A DNA stretch of 64,000 bases. Source: Sulfitobacter sp. W027. GTDB lineage: Bacteria; Pseudomonadota; Alphaproteobacteria; Rhodobacterales; Rhodobacteraceae. Every line of letters begins with the position of its first letter. Within the stretch, counting starts at the first letter, position 1. The notes beneath the pieces were generated by a model, which was given only the letters and a program-made list of their open reading frames with translations, had not been told where the DNA came from and ran no database searches. The stretch spans positions 2,171,501-2,235,500 of the forward strand of contig NZ_CP083564.1 in the NCBI RefSeq assembly GCF_025143985.1, read 5' to 3'. Both the position numbers and the translations under genes were made by a program. Positions 17,904 to 27,264 of this stretch are shown in pieces.

Positions 17904-18605
17904 TTACTGCGCTGGCGCAATCGCGAAGGTCATGGAGACCTCAGCCTGCACCTCCACCTCACCTTCGGCCACGGCGCTGTCCATCGCCATGCCCATGCGG
18001 GCGGCCTCGAACATCTTGGGCTGGGAGTGTGAGTTTTCGGTCATGCGCAGCAGCGTGCCGAGCTTCACTCCAGCCGCCTCGGCCAACTGCCGGGCACGTT
18101 CGGTGGCATCGGCAACTGCGGCTTTGCGCGCTTCGGCCAGCGCATCTTTGGGATCTTGAAGACCGAAGTCCAATCCATTGAAATCATTCGCACCCTCATC
18201 AATCACAGCATCCATCATCGCGCCGAGACGGTCCAGATCGCGGACCTTCACGGTCACCGAATTGCCCGCCTCATAGCCGGTGATACGCGGCGGCGTGCCA
18301 TTTTCGATAGGGCGGCGGTCATGTACTGGGCGCAGGTAAAAGCGGCTGGTCTGACGGTCTTTCGCCGCGATGCCCTGCGCGTCAAGCTGGGTCAGGATCG
18401 CGCTCACGGCCTCAGTCACCTTGTCCATCGCGGCTTTGGCGGTGGGGGCCTCTTCGGTCACGCCCAGAGTGATCGTCGCCATATCGGGCGCGGCGGCAAT
18501 GGTGCCTTGGCCGGTGACGATAATGCCCTCTTCTGGCCCCTGCTGGGCCGAGACCAGTCCAGCCCCCGCCATCCACGCCAGCGCCACCCAATTCATCAGT
18601 CGCAT
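17904..18605 (-). CDS. SIMPL domain-containing periplasmic protein
   Basis: 233 residues from the ATG at 18605 (AAAGGA eight bases ahead; a longer start at 18647 adds a basic leader and is less likely). A signal peptide ends near residue 20 (AGAGLVSAQQ). The SIMPL/DUF541 core follows: GIIVTGQGTIAAAPDMATITLGV, then LDAQGIAAKDRQTSRFYLRPV, an aspartate-rich ANDFNGLDFGL, and a helix with ARKAAVADATERARQLAEAAG. Family members are periplasmic or outer-membrane oligomers linked to oxidative stress; their biochemical role is unclear. It converges with metY. Confidence 0.9.
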   Translation of the reverse strand: MRLMNWVALAWMAGAGLVSAQQGPEEGIIVTGQGTIAAAPDMATITLGVTEEAPTAKAAMDKVTEAVSAILTQLDAQGIAAKDRQTSRFYLRPVHDRRPIENGTPPRITGYEAGNSVTVKVRDLDRLGAMMDAVIDEGANDFNGLDFGLQDPKDALAEARKAAVADATERARQLAEAAGVKLGTLLRMTENSHSQPKMFEAARMGMAMDSAVAEGEVEVQAEVSMTFAIAPAQ

Positions 18606-18756
18606 GTTCGTTCCTTTCCGTGCATCAATGCGCCGCCATATGCCCACCGCAATGCACCGCTGACAAGCTCCTCAGGGGTGCGCACCCTTTCCTTGGGCGA
18701 ACTCCTGCTCTATCCTTCGCGATGACTGCGGCGCGTCTGTAAGTGCGCCCGACCCC

Positions 18757-21576
18757 ATGCTAAAGTCGACAGCGATGAAGCCGAATTTTACCCTTTCCCT
18801 GTCGTTCGACGGCATTCGTTTGCTCCACCGTACTACGGGCGGGTGGCGGCTTGTTGGCGAAGTGGCGCTCGACAGTGCCGATCTGGCGGCGGAACTGGCG
18901 GTTTTGCGCAAAACCGCCACGGCGTTGGAACCCGGCGGGCTACGCAGCTTGCTGCTGATCCCTGATGCTCAGATCAAATATCTGACAATCGACACGCCCG
19001 GAATGGACCCCGTCGCCCGCCGTGCCGCGGCAGTGGCGGCATTGGAGGGGGCCACGCCCTATGCGGTGGCCGATCTGGTGTTCGACGTCCATGCCGATGG
19101 TGCGCAAAGCCATGTGGCCGCCGTGGCGCGCGAGACCTTGGAAGAGGCCGAAGCCTTCGCGGTCGAGCACCGTTTCCACCCGGTCAGCTTTGCCGCCGCC
19201 CCTGCCGCCCATACCTTCGGCGGTGCGCCGCATTTCGGCATAACCAACGCCGCATCAAAGCTTTTGGACCCCGGAGAAACCGTGGAGCCCGAAGCGGACC
19301 CTATCGAGATCTCCGGGAAGACGAGCGCGCCCGAGGGCGCGATCGTCGATACGGATGAGACGACGCCCGTAGTCCACGCGCCTGAGGCAGAGCCAGAGTT
19401 GGCAGCCACGCCCGAGGATGCGCCGCCGGCTGAAGTTCCCAATCAAACGCAGGGTGCCACTGACGCAGCAGCATTAGAGGCGACACCCGAAAAGACGCCT
19501 CCTCCCCTCAATGAGGACCTGCCCGAACTGGTCGTGCCTGCGGAGGAACCGAAGACAGCGGATGCCTCTGCAAAGGCTATGATGGCCCCAACGCCAGAGG
19601 AAACACCGCCGCCGCTGGCGGAGGATTTGCCGAAACTCGATGCCCCTGCGACTGCTCAGGCGAACGAAAAGCCAACCCCGCCCGCGTTCGGCAGCGTTGC
19701 AGCTTCCGCGGCGCCACTTGCTGCGGTCGCGAGCGTCGAGGCGGAAGCAACCGCGCAGCCGGCCGCTTCTGCGCGGCCAGAGCCTTCGCGCAAGGTTGAT
19801 TTCTCGGCGCCGCCCTCGCGCAGCGCCCCGGCGGCAGGTTTCGCGACGCGCCGCAGCGGCACCGACACTGCGCCCAATCTTGGCGGGGCGAGCCGGGCGA
19901 CACCGCCGCCCCCGCCTGCTCCCAGGCTGGAACCAAAACCTGCACCTGCGCCCAGCACCCCATCGCTCCCCATCGGTGCGCCCTCACCCGCTGCCGCCCC
20001 GCTCGCCCCACAGATGCCCGTTAAGGCGGCCACCGCCGCCGCCGCGACAGAGGCCGCAGCCCCGCAGCCCGACAGCAGTTCCCTGACGCCCGAGCCTTCG
20101 CCGTCGGGCGGCGCGTTCTTAAGCCGGCGCAAGCCCAAACCTTCGAAAGATCGCCGGTCGACCGTCACTCCGGCCACTGCCGCGCGCACTTCAGAAGCTG
20201 ACCGAATGACCGTTTTCGGGGCGCGGCGACGCAACGAAGTCGGCGGCAAACCGCGATTTCTTGGCCTGATCCTGACAGCGGCACTCTTGGTGTTCCTCGC
20301 GGGCGTTGCGGCCTGGGCATCGATCTTCCTAGACGAGGGCAGCGCACTCTCGCGGCTCTTTGGCGACCGCAGCCCCCGCAGCACTGCCGAAGCTCTGGCC
20401 CCTGCGGATACTCCCGACATCGATGAAGATATCACCCTCCTCCCCCCGGAACCTACCGGGCCGGATGCGATCGAGACGGCTGCGTTGGACGCCGGGCTGA
20501 CCGATGAGGATGGGGCAGTCCTCGACGCGCTGCGCGATCCTGAACCGCGCCCCATCACTGAGATGACAGAGGCCGAGATCGACGCGAAATATGCCACCAC
20601 CGGCATCTGGGCGCGCGCGCCAGATGTGCCCCCGGCCCCGGCAGCGGCCATCGATATTGACGATCTCTACCTCACCAGCATTGACCCGATCAGCACCACG
20701 ACCGACGCCGTGGCCCTCCCTCCCGCCAGCGGCTTTGGCACTGATGCGGCACCGGGCGCGGTGAACTCCCCGGCGGCGGCAGGCACGAGTTTTGCGCTGG
20801 ACGCCCGCGGTCTGGTCAAACCTACAGCCCAAGGTGCGCTGAGCCCCGATGGGCATCTGGTCTACCTTGGCCGCCCCACCGCCGAGCCTCCCGTCACATT
20901 GACCCGGCCTGAGGTCGAGCCGGCGGCCCCGGAGGTCGACAGCGCCTTGGCAGAGGCCCGACCTCGCACACGACCCGATGATCTGGAAGAGACCACCGAA
21001 CGCGCGCAGCTTGACGGTCTGACGCGCTCTGAGTTGGCCGGGCTGCGTCCGCAGTTGCGGCCAAAGTCCGTTCAGGAAGAGGCAGAGGACGCACTTGCCG
21101 CCGCGGCACCGCCCGAGGTCACAATCGATCCGATAGACACCAGCGACGCTGTTGCCGCCGCCCTCGCCACCCCACCGGCGATCCAGAATGCCACGAAGCA
21201 GGCCACCACCCAATCGCGCCGCCCCGACACACGGCCCCGCAATTTTGACCGGATTGTAAAGCGCGCCGCCCGCAGCCCGGAGCCTGCACAGGTCGCCAGT
21301 GTGGCGCCCAAAGCCGTGCAGCCGCGCTTTCCGTCTAAGACGTCGGTTGCGAAACAGGCCACAGTGAAAAACGCGATCAATCTGCGGGATGTCAATTTGA
21401 TCGGCGTTTACGGCAAACCATCGAACCGCCGCGCCTTGGTCCGGCTCAGCAATGGGCGCTATCAAAAGGTTGAGGTCGGCGACCGTATCGATGGGGGTCG
21501 CGTTTCTGCAATTGGCGATAGTGAACTGCGCTATGTGCGCCGGGGCCGCAATGTCGTGCTGAAGATGCCGAACTGA
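18757..21576 (+). CDS. Large bitopic protein with GspL/PilM-like N-terminus and GspC/PilP-like C-terminus
   Basis: 939 residues from 18757; an ATG at 18775 is an equal choice, since neither has a clear ribosome site. Residues 1-160 resemble the cytoplasmic domain of GspL/PilM proteins (LLLIPDAQIKYLTIDTP, then an AALEGATPYAVADLVFDV stretch). Residues 170-480 are a disordered Pro/Ala/Glu-rich linker. One membrane helix lies at about 500-525 (LGLILTAALLVFLAGVAAWASIFL), followed by another acidic, Pro/Ala-rich linker in the periplasm. The last 70 residues (VNLIGVYGKPSNRRALVRL, KVEVGDRIDGG, VSAIGD) match the homology region of GspC/PilP. No secretion or pilus genes are adjacent. Such long low-complexity proteins are sometimes misnamed translation initiation factor 2. 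Confidence 0.65.
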   Translation: MLKSTAMKPNFTLSLSFDGIRLLHRTTGGWRLVGEVALDSADLAAELAVLRKTATALEPGGLRSLLLIPDAQIKYLTIDTPGMDPVARRAAAVAALEGATPYAVADLVFDVHADGAQSHVAAVARETLEEAEAFAVEHRFHPVSFAAAPAAHTFGGAPHFGITNAASKLLDPGETVEPEADPIEISGKTSAPEGAIVDTDETTPVVHAPEAEPELAATPEDAPPAEVPNQTQGATDAAALEATPEKTPPPLNEDLPELVVPAEEPKTADASAKAMMAPTPEETPPPLAEDLPKLDAPATAQANEKPTPPAFGSVAASAAPLAAVASVEAEATAQPAASARPEPSRKVDFSAPPSRSAPAAGFATRRSGTDTAPNLGGASRATPPPPPAPRLEPKPAPAPSTPSLPIGAPSPAAAPLAPQMPVKAATAAAATEAAAPQPDSSSLTPEPSPSGGAFLSRRKPKPSKDRRSTVTPATAARTSEADRMTVFGARRRNEVGGKPRFLGLILTAALLVFLAGVAAWASIFLDEGSALSRLFGDRSPRSTAEALAPADTPDIDEDITLLPPEPTGPDAIETAALDAGLTDEDGAVLDALRDPEPRPITEMTEAEIDAKYATTGIWARAPDVPPAPAAAIDIDDLYLTSIDPISTTTDAVALPPASGFGTDAAPGAVNSPAAAGTSFALDARGLVKPTAQGALSPDGHLVYLGRPTAEPPVTLTRPEVEPAAPEVDSALAEARPRTRPDDLEETTERAQLDGLTRSELAGLRPQLRPKSVQEEAEDALAAAAPPEVTIDPIDTSDAVAAALATPPAIQNATKQATTQSRRPDTRPRNFDRIVKRAARSPEPAQVASVAPKAVQPRFPSKTSVAKQATVKNAINLRDVNLIGVYGKPSNRRALVRLSNGRYQKVEVGDRIDGGRVSAIGDSELRYVRRGRNVVLKMPN

Positions 21577-21607
21577 GGCGGGCGCGGACCCCCTATACCT
21601 CTCTCGT

Positions 21608-21631
21608 AAAAAGGGGCGCCGAAGCGCCCCT
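21608..21631 (-). terminator. Intrinsic terminator of hpd
   Basis: On the minus strand AGGGGCGC and GCGCCCC form the stem around TTCG, followed by TTTTT, 27 bases past the hpd stop. The same hairpin can close the plus-strand gene ending at 21576. Confidence 0.8.
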
Positions 21632-21657
21632 CTCATCCCTCCCAGAATGGGCAGTGG

Positions 21658-22752
21658 TTAGGAGGTCTCCAACTCGCCATTGTCGATCTGCTCTTGCTCG
21701 ATCGATTCAAACAGCGCTTTAAAGTTCCCCTCCCCGAAACCGTCATCGCCCTTGCGTTCGATGAACTCGAAAAAGATCGGGCCAATCACGGTTTTCGAGA
21801 AAATCTGCAACAAAATGCGCGTCTCGCCGCCGTCGACCACGCCTTCGCCGTCGATCAAAATGCCGTGTTTTTGCATCCGGTCCAGCGGCTCTTCATGGCC
21901 GGTCACACGGTCCTTACTCATCTTGTAGTAGGTCTCGGGCGGGCCTGGCATGAATTTCAGCCCGTTGTCGGCAATCGCATCCGTGGCGTCGTAAATATTG
22001 CGCGCGCCCACAGCGATGTGCTGGATGCCCTCGCCGTTGTATTTCTTCAGGTAGGCCACGATCTGACCTGTCTCCCCCCGGTCTTCGTTGATCGGAATGC
22101 GAATGCGCCCGCAGGGCGAGGTCAGCGCGCGGCTGGTGAGACCGGTGAACTTGCCTTCGATGTCGAAAAACCGGATCTCGCGGAAGTTGAACAGGTCGCC
22201 GTAGAACTTGAACCAGACGTCCATATTGCCTTTGTGGACATTGTGCGTAAGGTGATCGAGGTAGTAAAAGCCCACCCCCTCCGGCTTGGATTTCGCAACC
22301 CAGTCGTATTCCCAGTTGTAGGGCGAAGTGTCGTAATACTGATCGACGAAATAGATCAACGAGCCACCGATCCCCATGATCGCGGGCACGTCCAGCACCT
22401 TGCCCTCGCCCTTATACTCCTCGGCGCCCTTGGCCACCGCATGTTCCAGCGCCTTTTGCGCATCGACCACACGCCAGCCCATGGAGGGCGCGCAGGGGCC
22501 GTGCTCTTCGACAAAACGCGCGGCAAAGCTTTCGGGGTCGTGGTTCAGCACGTAGGTGATGTCACCCTGCTGCCAAAGTTCGATCTTCTTGGTCTTGTGA
22601 TTGGCAACATGGGCATAGCCCATCTTGGTAAAGACATCGCGCAGCGCCTGCGGATCGGGGCTGGCAAATTCGACAAACTCAAAACCATCGGTGCCGGCGG
22701 GGTTCTCTGCCGTGATGGTCGATTTCGGGGCGTCATGTGGGAAAGGGCCCAT
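21658..22752 (-). CDS. hpd: 4-Hydroxyphenylpyruvate dioxygenase
   Basis: 364 residues from the ATG at 22752, with AAGGAGAC seven bases ahead; the frame stays open far upstream but that part is antisense to the regulator gene. Two vicinal-oxygen-chelate domains are present. The iron ligands are visible as the histidine of YYLDHLTHNVHKG, the histidine of GEGIQHIAVGA and the glutamate of IFFEFIERKG near the C-terminus. The enzyme turns 4-hydroxyphenylpyruvate into homogentisate in tyrosine degradation. A divergent Lrp-type gene probably regulates it. Homogentisate dioxygenase is not in the window. Confidence 0.95.
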   Translation of the reverse strand: MGPFPHDAPKSTITAENPAGTDGFEFVEFASPDPQALRDVFTKMGYAHVANHKTKKIELWQQGDITYVLNHDPESFAARFVEEHGPCAPSMGWRVVDAQKALEHAVAKGAEEYKGEGKVLDVPAIMGIGGSLIYFVDQYYDTSPYNWEYDWVAKSKPEGVGFYYLDHLTHNVHKGNMDVWFKFYGDLFNFREIRFFDIEGKFTGLTSRALTSPCGRIRIPINEDRGETGQIVAYLKKYNGEGIQHIAVGARNIYDATDAIADNGLKFMPGPPETYYKMSKDRVTGHEEPLDRMQKHGILIDGEGVVDGGETRILLQIFSKTVIGPIFFEFIERKGDDGFGEGNFKALFESIEQEQIDNGELETS

Positions 22753-22890
22753 GTCAGTCTCCTTTGCGTTTGGGATTTGCCTCATAATACGACGCTCGCC
22801 CTGCGCAGTTTGCGCATTTTGCGGCATGGTTGTGGTCTTCTTCACGTGGACAGCGCATACTACATCCAAACCACGCGGGAATTGCGCATT
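22753..22890. promoter_or_regulatory. hpd / Lrp-type regulator intergenic region with TTGCGCATT repeats
   Basis: The 138 bases between the divergent genes hold two identical TTGCGCATT sequences (22810-22818 and 22882-22890), the second directly against the regulator ATG, plus a further TGCGCA palindrome at 22802-22807. Repeats about 70 bases apart are what an Lrp-type octamer could bind for autoregulation and hpd control. This is inference. Confidence 0.45.
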
Positions 22891-23346
22891 ATGTTGGACG
22901 AAACAGACCGGCGGCTGCTGACAGCATTGCAAAAGAACGCTCACCTCACGGCGCAGGAGCTGGGCCAACAGCTTAATCTCTCCTCCAGCCAAGCCGGACG
23001 CAGGCGGCAGCGGTTGGAGGCAGACGGTTATATTCGCGGCTATCATGCCCGGCTTGATCCGGTGCGGATGGGGCTCAACGTACAGGGCTTTGTGCAGGTG
23101 CATCTGGGCACCCATGGGCCGGAACATTCGGCCAGTTTTGCGCGGCTTATGGCCACCCGTCCCGAGATTGTGAGCGTCTGGACGATGACGGGGGATGCGG
23201 ACTATCTCCTGAGGGTCTACTGTGACGATCTGCCAAGCCTTAACAGGCTCATTCACGATGTCCTTCTGCCGCATCAGGCCGTTAGCCGGGTGCATAGTCA
23301 GATCGTCATGGACCAACTGAAACAGGACGGGCCGCTGCCCACTTGA
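22891..23346 (+). CDS. Lrp/AsnC family transcriptional regulator
   Basis: 151 residues from the ATG at 22891. The N-terminal helix-turn-helix is typical (LDETDRRLLTALQKNAHLTAQELGQQLNLSSSQAGRRRQRLEADGYI), and the C-terminal RAM ligand domain follows (VQVHLGTHG, IVSVWTMTGDADYLLRVYCDDLPSLNRLIHDVLLP). These proteins form octamers that sense amino acids. The divergent position to hpd suggests control of tyrosine or phenylalanine breakdown. The CPA2 antiporter gene follows 18 bases later and could share the transcript. Confidence 0.92.
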   Translation: MLDETDRRLLTALQKNAHLTAQELGQQLNLSSSQAGRRRQRLEADGYIRGYHARLDPVRMGLNVQGFVQVHLGTHGPEHSASFARLMATRPEIVSVWTMTGDADYLLRVYCDDLPSLNRLIHDVLLPHQAVSRVHSQIVMDQLKQDGPLPT

Positions 23347-23364
23347 CCCTGAGAGAGGACCGCA

Positions 23365-25278
23365 ATGGAAGGTTTCCTGTTCCAAGCCTCCGTCTATCTG
23401 GCCGCCGCCGTGATCGCCGTGCCGATTGCCGCGCGATTGGGTCTGGGGTCGGTGCTGGGTTATCTAGCCGCAGGCATTCTGATCGGCCCGGTGTTAGGGC
23501 TGGTCGGGTCCGAGACGAAGGACGTGCAGCATTTCGCCGAATTCGGTGTGGTTATGATGCTGTTCCTCATCGGGCTGGAGCTGGAACCCCGTGCGCTGTG
23601 GGACATGCGGCATCGGCTACTAGGCATGGGCGGATTGCAGGTGCTGCTGTCGACGGCTGCCCTGATGGCCATCGCCATGGCCTATGACCAGCCGTGGCGC
23701 GTGGCGCTGGCGATTGGTTTGACACTCTCACTCTCCTCCACTGCGATCGTGCTGCAGACCCTTTCGGAGAAAGGGTTGATGCGAACGCAAGGGGGCAGAT
23801 CCGTCTTCTCGGTGCTGCTGACCCAAGATATCGCGGTGATCCCGATCCTCGCCTTCCTGCCGCTGCTGGCGACAGGGCTTGCCGGGGGGATCCTGCCCAA
23901 CGGGGCCATTTCGCTTGATCCTCAAGAGGTTGAGAATGCGCATCTGAGCGCAGAGGCCAGCCACGCCAATGACGCCGCCCATGCCGCCCAGACCTTTGTA
24001 CAAAGCCTGCCCGGCTGGGGCGTGACACTGGTGACCATTGGGGCCGTGGCGGCGATCATCCTCGTCGGTATTTACCTGACCCGGCCCGTGTTTCGCTACA
24101 TCCACCTCGCCAAACTGCGCGAGATGTACACGGCACTGGCGCTGCTGATCGTGGTGGGGATTTCTTCGCTGATGACGGTGGTCGGCCTTTCGCCTGCTCT
24201 GGGCGCTTTTCTCGCCGGTGTGGTCTTGGCCAGCAGCGAGTTCCGCCATGAACTGGAGACTGACCTTGAGCCCTTCAAAGGGCTGCTCTTGGGGCTGTTC
24301 TTCATCACTGTGGGCGCGGGGATCAACTTTGTCCTGCTTTTTGAAGAGCCGTTGATCCTGATCTGCATGGCGCTTTTGGTCATCATAGTAAAAGCGCTGA
24401 TCCTGATGGTGCTGGGGCGCCTATTCCGCCTTAAAGGGCGCGATGGCTGGTTGTTCACCTTGGCGCTGGCGCAGGCCGGCGAATTTGGGTTTGTGCTGGT
24501 CAGCTTCTCCCTCGCCACCGGGGTCATGCCGGACCCGATTGCCGAGACGCTGCTGCTGGTGGTGGCACTCACCATGCTGATCACGCCTTTGCTGTTCATC
24601 CTCTATGATCTCATCAGCAAGCGGCTTGATGACAGCAGCCCCATTGTCGCGGATGAAATTGACAGCAGTGGACCGGTAATCATCGCGGGCGTGGGTCGGT
24701 TTGGTCAGATGGTGAACCGCATGGTGCAGGCCAGCGGTTTCGCCACTGTCGTGCTGGACCACAATCCCGAGACCATCGCCGTGATGCGCCGCTTTGGTTT
24801 CAAAGGGTTTCTGGGAGATCCAACACGGCCCGACATCCTGCGCAAAGCGGGGCTGCAGGATGCCAGCGTGCTGGTGGTGGCCCTTGATGATCCGAAGGCT
24901 GCGGTGTCGCTGATCTCCTACGCCCGGAAGGAGAACCCTTCCCTGCATATCGTCACCCGTGCGCGCGACCGTACCGAGGTTTACCGCCACTATCAGGCCG
25001 GCGCCAACGACATCGTGCGCGAGATGTTCGACAGCTCTCTACGTGCAGGCCGCTATGTGCTGGAAAATATGGGGCTTTCAGACTTCGAGGCAAATGAAGC
25101 ACAAAAGCTTTTCTACGCCCATGACCGCGCCTCGGTCCGTGAATTGGCGGCACTTTGGCGGCCCGATGTGCCGCCCTCGCAGAACGCGGCCTATGTCGCC
25201 CGCGCCAAAGAGTTGCAGAAAGACCTAGAGACTGCCTTTTTGAACCTGAGCGAAGACAAAGCCAAGAAAAGCGCCTGA
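23365..25278 (+). CDS. CPA2 family monovalent cation:proton antiporter, KefB/KefC-like
   Basis: 637 residues. The N-terminal approximately 400 residues make about 12 membrane helices of the CPA2 fold (LGYLAAGILIGPVLGLV, SLSSTAIVLQTLSEKG, SPALGAFLAGVVLASSEFRHELE). They are followed by a cytoplasmic RCK (TrkA-N) domain with the Rossmann motif AGVGRFGQMVNRM (about residue 437) and by a C-terminal tail with a HYQAGANDIVREMF motif. It exchanges potassium or sodium for protons across the inner membrane; Kef proteins open when glutathione adducts bind the RCK domain. An ancillary KefG/KefF flavoprotein is not adjacent, so glutathione gating is not certain. AGAGAGGACC precedes the start. Confidence 0.9.
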   Translation: MEGFLFQASVYLAAAVIAVPIAARLGLGSVLGYLAAGILIGPVLGLVGSETKDVQHFAEFGVVMMLFLIGLELEPRALWDMRHRLLGMGGLQVLLSTAALMAIAMAYDQPWRVALAIGLTLSLSSTAIVLQTLSEKGLMRTQGGRSVFSVLLTQDIAVIPILAFLPLLATGLAGGILPNGAISLDPQEVENAHLSAEASHANDAAHAAQTFVQSLPGWGVTLVTIGAVAAIILVGIYLTRPVFRYIHLAKLREMYTALALLIVVGISSLMTVVGLSPALGAFLAGVVLASSEFRHELETDLEPFKGLLLGLFFITVGAGINFVLLFEEPLILICMALLVIIVKALILMVLGRLFRLKGRDGWLFTLALAQAGEFGFVLVSFSLATGVMPDPIAETLLLVVALTMLITPLLFILYDLISKRLDDSSPIVADEIDSSGPVIIAGVGRFGQMVNRMVQASGFATVVLDHNPETIAVMRRFGFKGFLGDPTRPDILRKAGLQDASVLVVALDDPKAAVSLISYARKENPSLHIVTRARDRTEVYRHYQAGANDIVREMFDSSLRAGRYVLENMGLSDFEANEAQKLFYAHDRASVRELAALWRPDVPPSQNAAYVARAKELQKDLETAFLNLSEDKAKKSA

Positions 25279-25281
25279 CGC

Positions 25282-25302
25282 GGCGGCCCGAAACGGGCCG
25301 CC
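25282..25302. terminator. Hairpin between converging antiporter and cobT genes
   Basis: GGCGGCCCG and CGGGCCGCC pair around AAA. The plus-strand T-run is distant (CCGTTTT), so it is a moderate bidirectional terminator. Confidence 0.5.
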
Positions 25303-25312
25303 ACAGACCGTT

Positions 25313-26326
25313 TTAGGCGTCGCTGACGCCCGCCTCGGCAAAGGTTGCCATGCCTGCGTGGCAGGCGAGTGCAGTCTTTAGAATGCCGATCGCCAGCCCC
25401 GCGCCGGACCCCTCCCCCAGACGCAGGTTCAATTCAAGCAGCGGTTCCTTGTCTAGAGCCCCCAGCAGGCGGCGATGGCCGCTTTCCGCGCTGAGATGGC
25501 CCGCAACGGTGTGCTCCAACGCCCCCGGTGCACTGCGCACGAGGCAGAGCGCCGCAGCACAGCAGATAAAGCCGTCAAGGATCACCGGGATGCGCAGCTC
25601 ACGCGCACGCGCCATGGCCCCGGCCATGGCAGCCAGTTCGCGGCCACCCAAACGGCGCAGGGTTTCAAGCCCATCGCCTTTGTCCCCATGCAGGGCCACA
25701 GCTTCGGCCACCACCTCGGTCTTGAGCGTAAGTCCCGCGTCATCCACACCGGTGCCGCGTCCGGTCCAGAACTCAGCCCCGCCGCCCAAAAGCGCGCTGG
25801 CTAGAGCTGCCGCAGATGTGGTGTTGGCAATTCCCATTTCGCCCACGACTAAAAGATCGGCGTCGACATTCACCGCCTCCCAACCTGCCCGCAGCGCGTC
25901 AACAAATTCATCTTCCTCCATTGCCGGTTCCACGGTGAAGTCCTTAGTCGGCCTGTCCAAGGACAGCGGGACCACATCAAGACTTGCCCCATTCACCCGC
26001 GCGATCTGGTTAATCGCCGCCCCGCCGTGCTGGAAGTTCGCCACCATCTGCGCTGTCACTTCAGCCGGGAACGCCGATACACCCCGCGCTGCAACGCCGT
26101 GGTTGCCCGCGAAAACAATGATCTGCGGCGCTGTAATCTCAGCCCGTGCGCCGCCGCGCCAACCTCGGTACCAAATCGCCAGATCCTCCAACCGGCCAAG
26201 CGCGCCGGGGGGTTTGGTGAGGATGCTATCATGGGCCCGCGCTTCTTCCATCGCGGTACTGTCGCAATCGGGCATGGCGCGCAGAAGACTGCGAAATTCG
26301 GTAAGACTGGCGAAAGACGTGTTCAT
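25313..26326 (-). CDS. cobT: Nicotinate-nucleotide--dimethylbenzimidazole phosphoribosyltransferase
   Basis: 337 residues from the ATG at 26326 (AAAGGG seven bases ahead); an upstream extension would overlap cobS and lacks a ribosome site. Family motifs are the [17 protein letters not shown] block (about residues 38-54), [41 protein letters not shown] and a C-terminal [17 protein letters not shown]. The enzyme makes alpha-ribazole phosphate for the lower ligand of cobalamin. It is divergent from cobS, which uses the product. Confidence 0.94.
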   Translation of the reverse strand: MNTSFASLTEFRSLLRAMPDCDSTAMEEARAHDSILTKPPGALGRLEDLAIWYRGWRGGARAEITAPQIIVFAGNHGVAARGVSAFPAEVTAQMVANFQHGGAAINQIARVNGASLDVVPLSLDRPTKDFTVEPAMEEDEFVDALRAGWEAVNVDADLLVVGEMGIANTTSAAALASALLGGGAEFWTGRGTGVDDAGLTLKTEVVAEAVALHGDKGDGLETLRRLGGRELAAMAGAMARARELRIPVILDGFICCAAALCLVRSAPGALEHTVAGHLSAESGHRRLLGALDKEPLLELNLRLGEGSGAGLAIGILKTALACHAGMATFAEAGVSDA

Positions 26327-26405
26327 ATGCGGCCCTTTGCGGATTGATATCCAACCGTTTCTAGCCTTAGCCTGTCGGTACTGAAAGTGCCGAAGGGGCA
26401 AAATA

Positions 26406-27212
26406 ATGGCCATTCCTGACATCACCGCCCTCAGGCAGGCCTTTCGCGCCCGCGATATCGCCGTGGCCTTCGCCTTGCTGACCCGCCTGCCCCTGCCGCA
26501 TTTCCATTTCCAGACCGAGCCGCACCGCCCCCCGGCCCGCAGCGCTTGGGCCTATCCGCTGGTGGGGATCGCCTTGGCGCTGATCGCCGGGGCCGCGGGG
26601 CTGGTGTTGACGTGGATGGGGGCAACCCCGCCGCTGGCAGCGGCTTTCGTGCTGTTGGCGCTGGTGATGCTCAGCGGGGCGATGCATGAGGACGGTCTCG
26701 CCGATTGCGCCGATGGCTTCTGGGGCGCTTGGACCGCTGAAAAACGTTTGCGCATCATGAAAGACAGTGTGATCGGCACCTATGGCGTCGTGGCGCTGGT
26801 CCTCTCGCTGCTGCTGCGGTGGTATCTGATCAGCGAGTTAATCACCGATGAGGCACTGATCTGGGCACTGGTCATCGCCGCCTGCGGCTCACGCTCCGCG
26901 ATGGTCTGGGTGATGGACAGCCTACCGACGGCGCGCCGCGACGGGCTGTCAGACCGCACGGGCCGCCCAGGCGAATTGGCGACGGCGGTGGCGGTTCTGA
27001 TCGGCGTGGTGGTGATCGTGGTGGCACCGGTCGTTTCGGCGTGGCGTTTGGTATTGCTGGGGCTGCTAGCCGCGCTGGTGGTGCGGCAGATCGCCAAACG
27101 CAAGGTTGGTGGGCAGACCGGCGATGTGCTGGGCGCGACCCAACAGGTGACCGAGATTGCGCTGCTGACCGGCTGTCAGATGATGGCCTACGGCTGGCAG
27201 GCCATTCCCTAA
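26406..27212 (+). CDS. cobS: Adenosylcobinamide-GDP ribazoletransferase (cobalamin synthase)
   Basis: 268 residues, an integral membrane protein with about six hydrophobic helices. The acidic catalytic loop [34 protein letters not shown] (about residues 96-129) is the family signature. It joins alpha-ribazole (phosphate) to adenosylcobinamide-GDP in the last step of cobalamin assembly. AAGGGGCAAAA lies ahead of the start. It shares an 80-base promoter region with cobT, in which I see no cobalamin riboswitch. Confidence 0.94.
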   Translation: MAIPDITALRQAFRARDIAVAFALLTRLPLPHFHFQTEPHRPPARSAWAYPLVGIALALIAGAAGLVLTWMGATPPLAAAFVLLALVMLSGAMHEDGLADCADGFWGAWTAEKRLRIMKDSVIGTYGVVALVLSLLLRWYLISELITDEALIWALVIAACGSRSAMVWVMDSLPTARRDGLSDRTGRPGELATAVAVLIGVVVIVVAPVVSAWRLVLLGLLAALVVRQIAKRKVGGQTGDVLGATQQVTEIALLTGCQMMAYGWQAIP

Positions 27213-27213
27213 C

Positions 27214-27241
27214 AAAAAACCGCGCCCTAAGAGAGACGCGG
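27214..27241 (-). terminator. Intrinsic terminator of carD
   Basis: CCGCG and CGCGG arms around a 12-base loop, then TTTTTT on the minus strand, 24 bases past the carD stop. Confidence 0.65.
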
Positions 27242-27264
27242 CTTGATCTCAACGTGCGAAGCCC

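Noticed and set aside
21694..22890. Long upstream extension of the Lrp-type regulator
   Set aside because: The extension is antisense to hpd, and the family begins at the ATG at 22891.
26327..26405. Cobalamin riboswitch between cobT and cobS
   Set aside because: The gap of 79 bases is too short, and no B12-box is seen.
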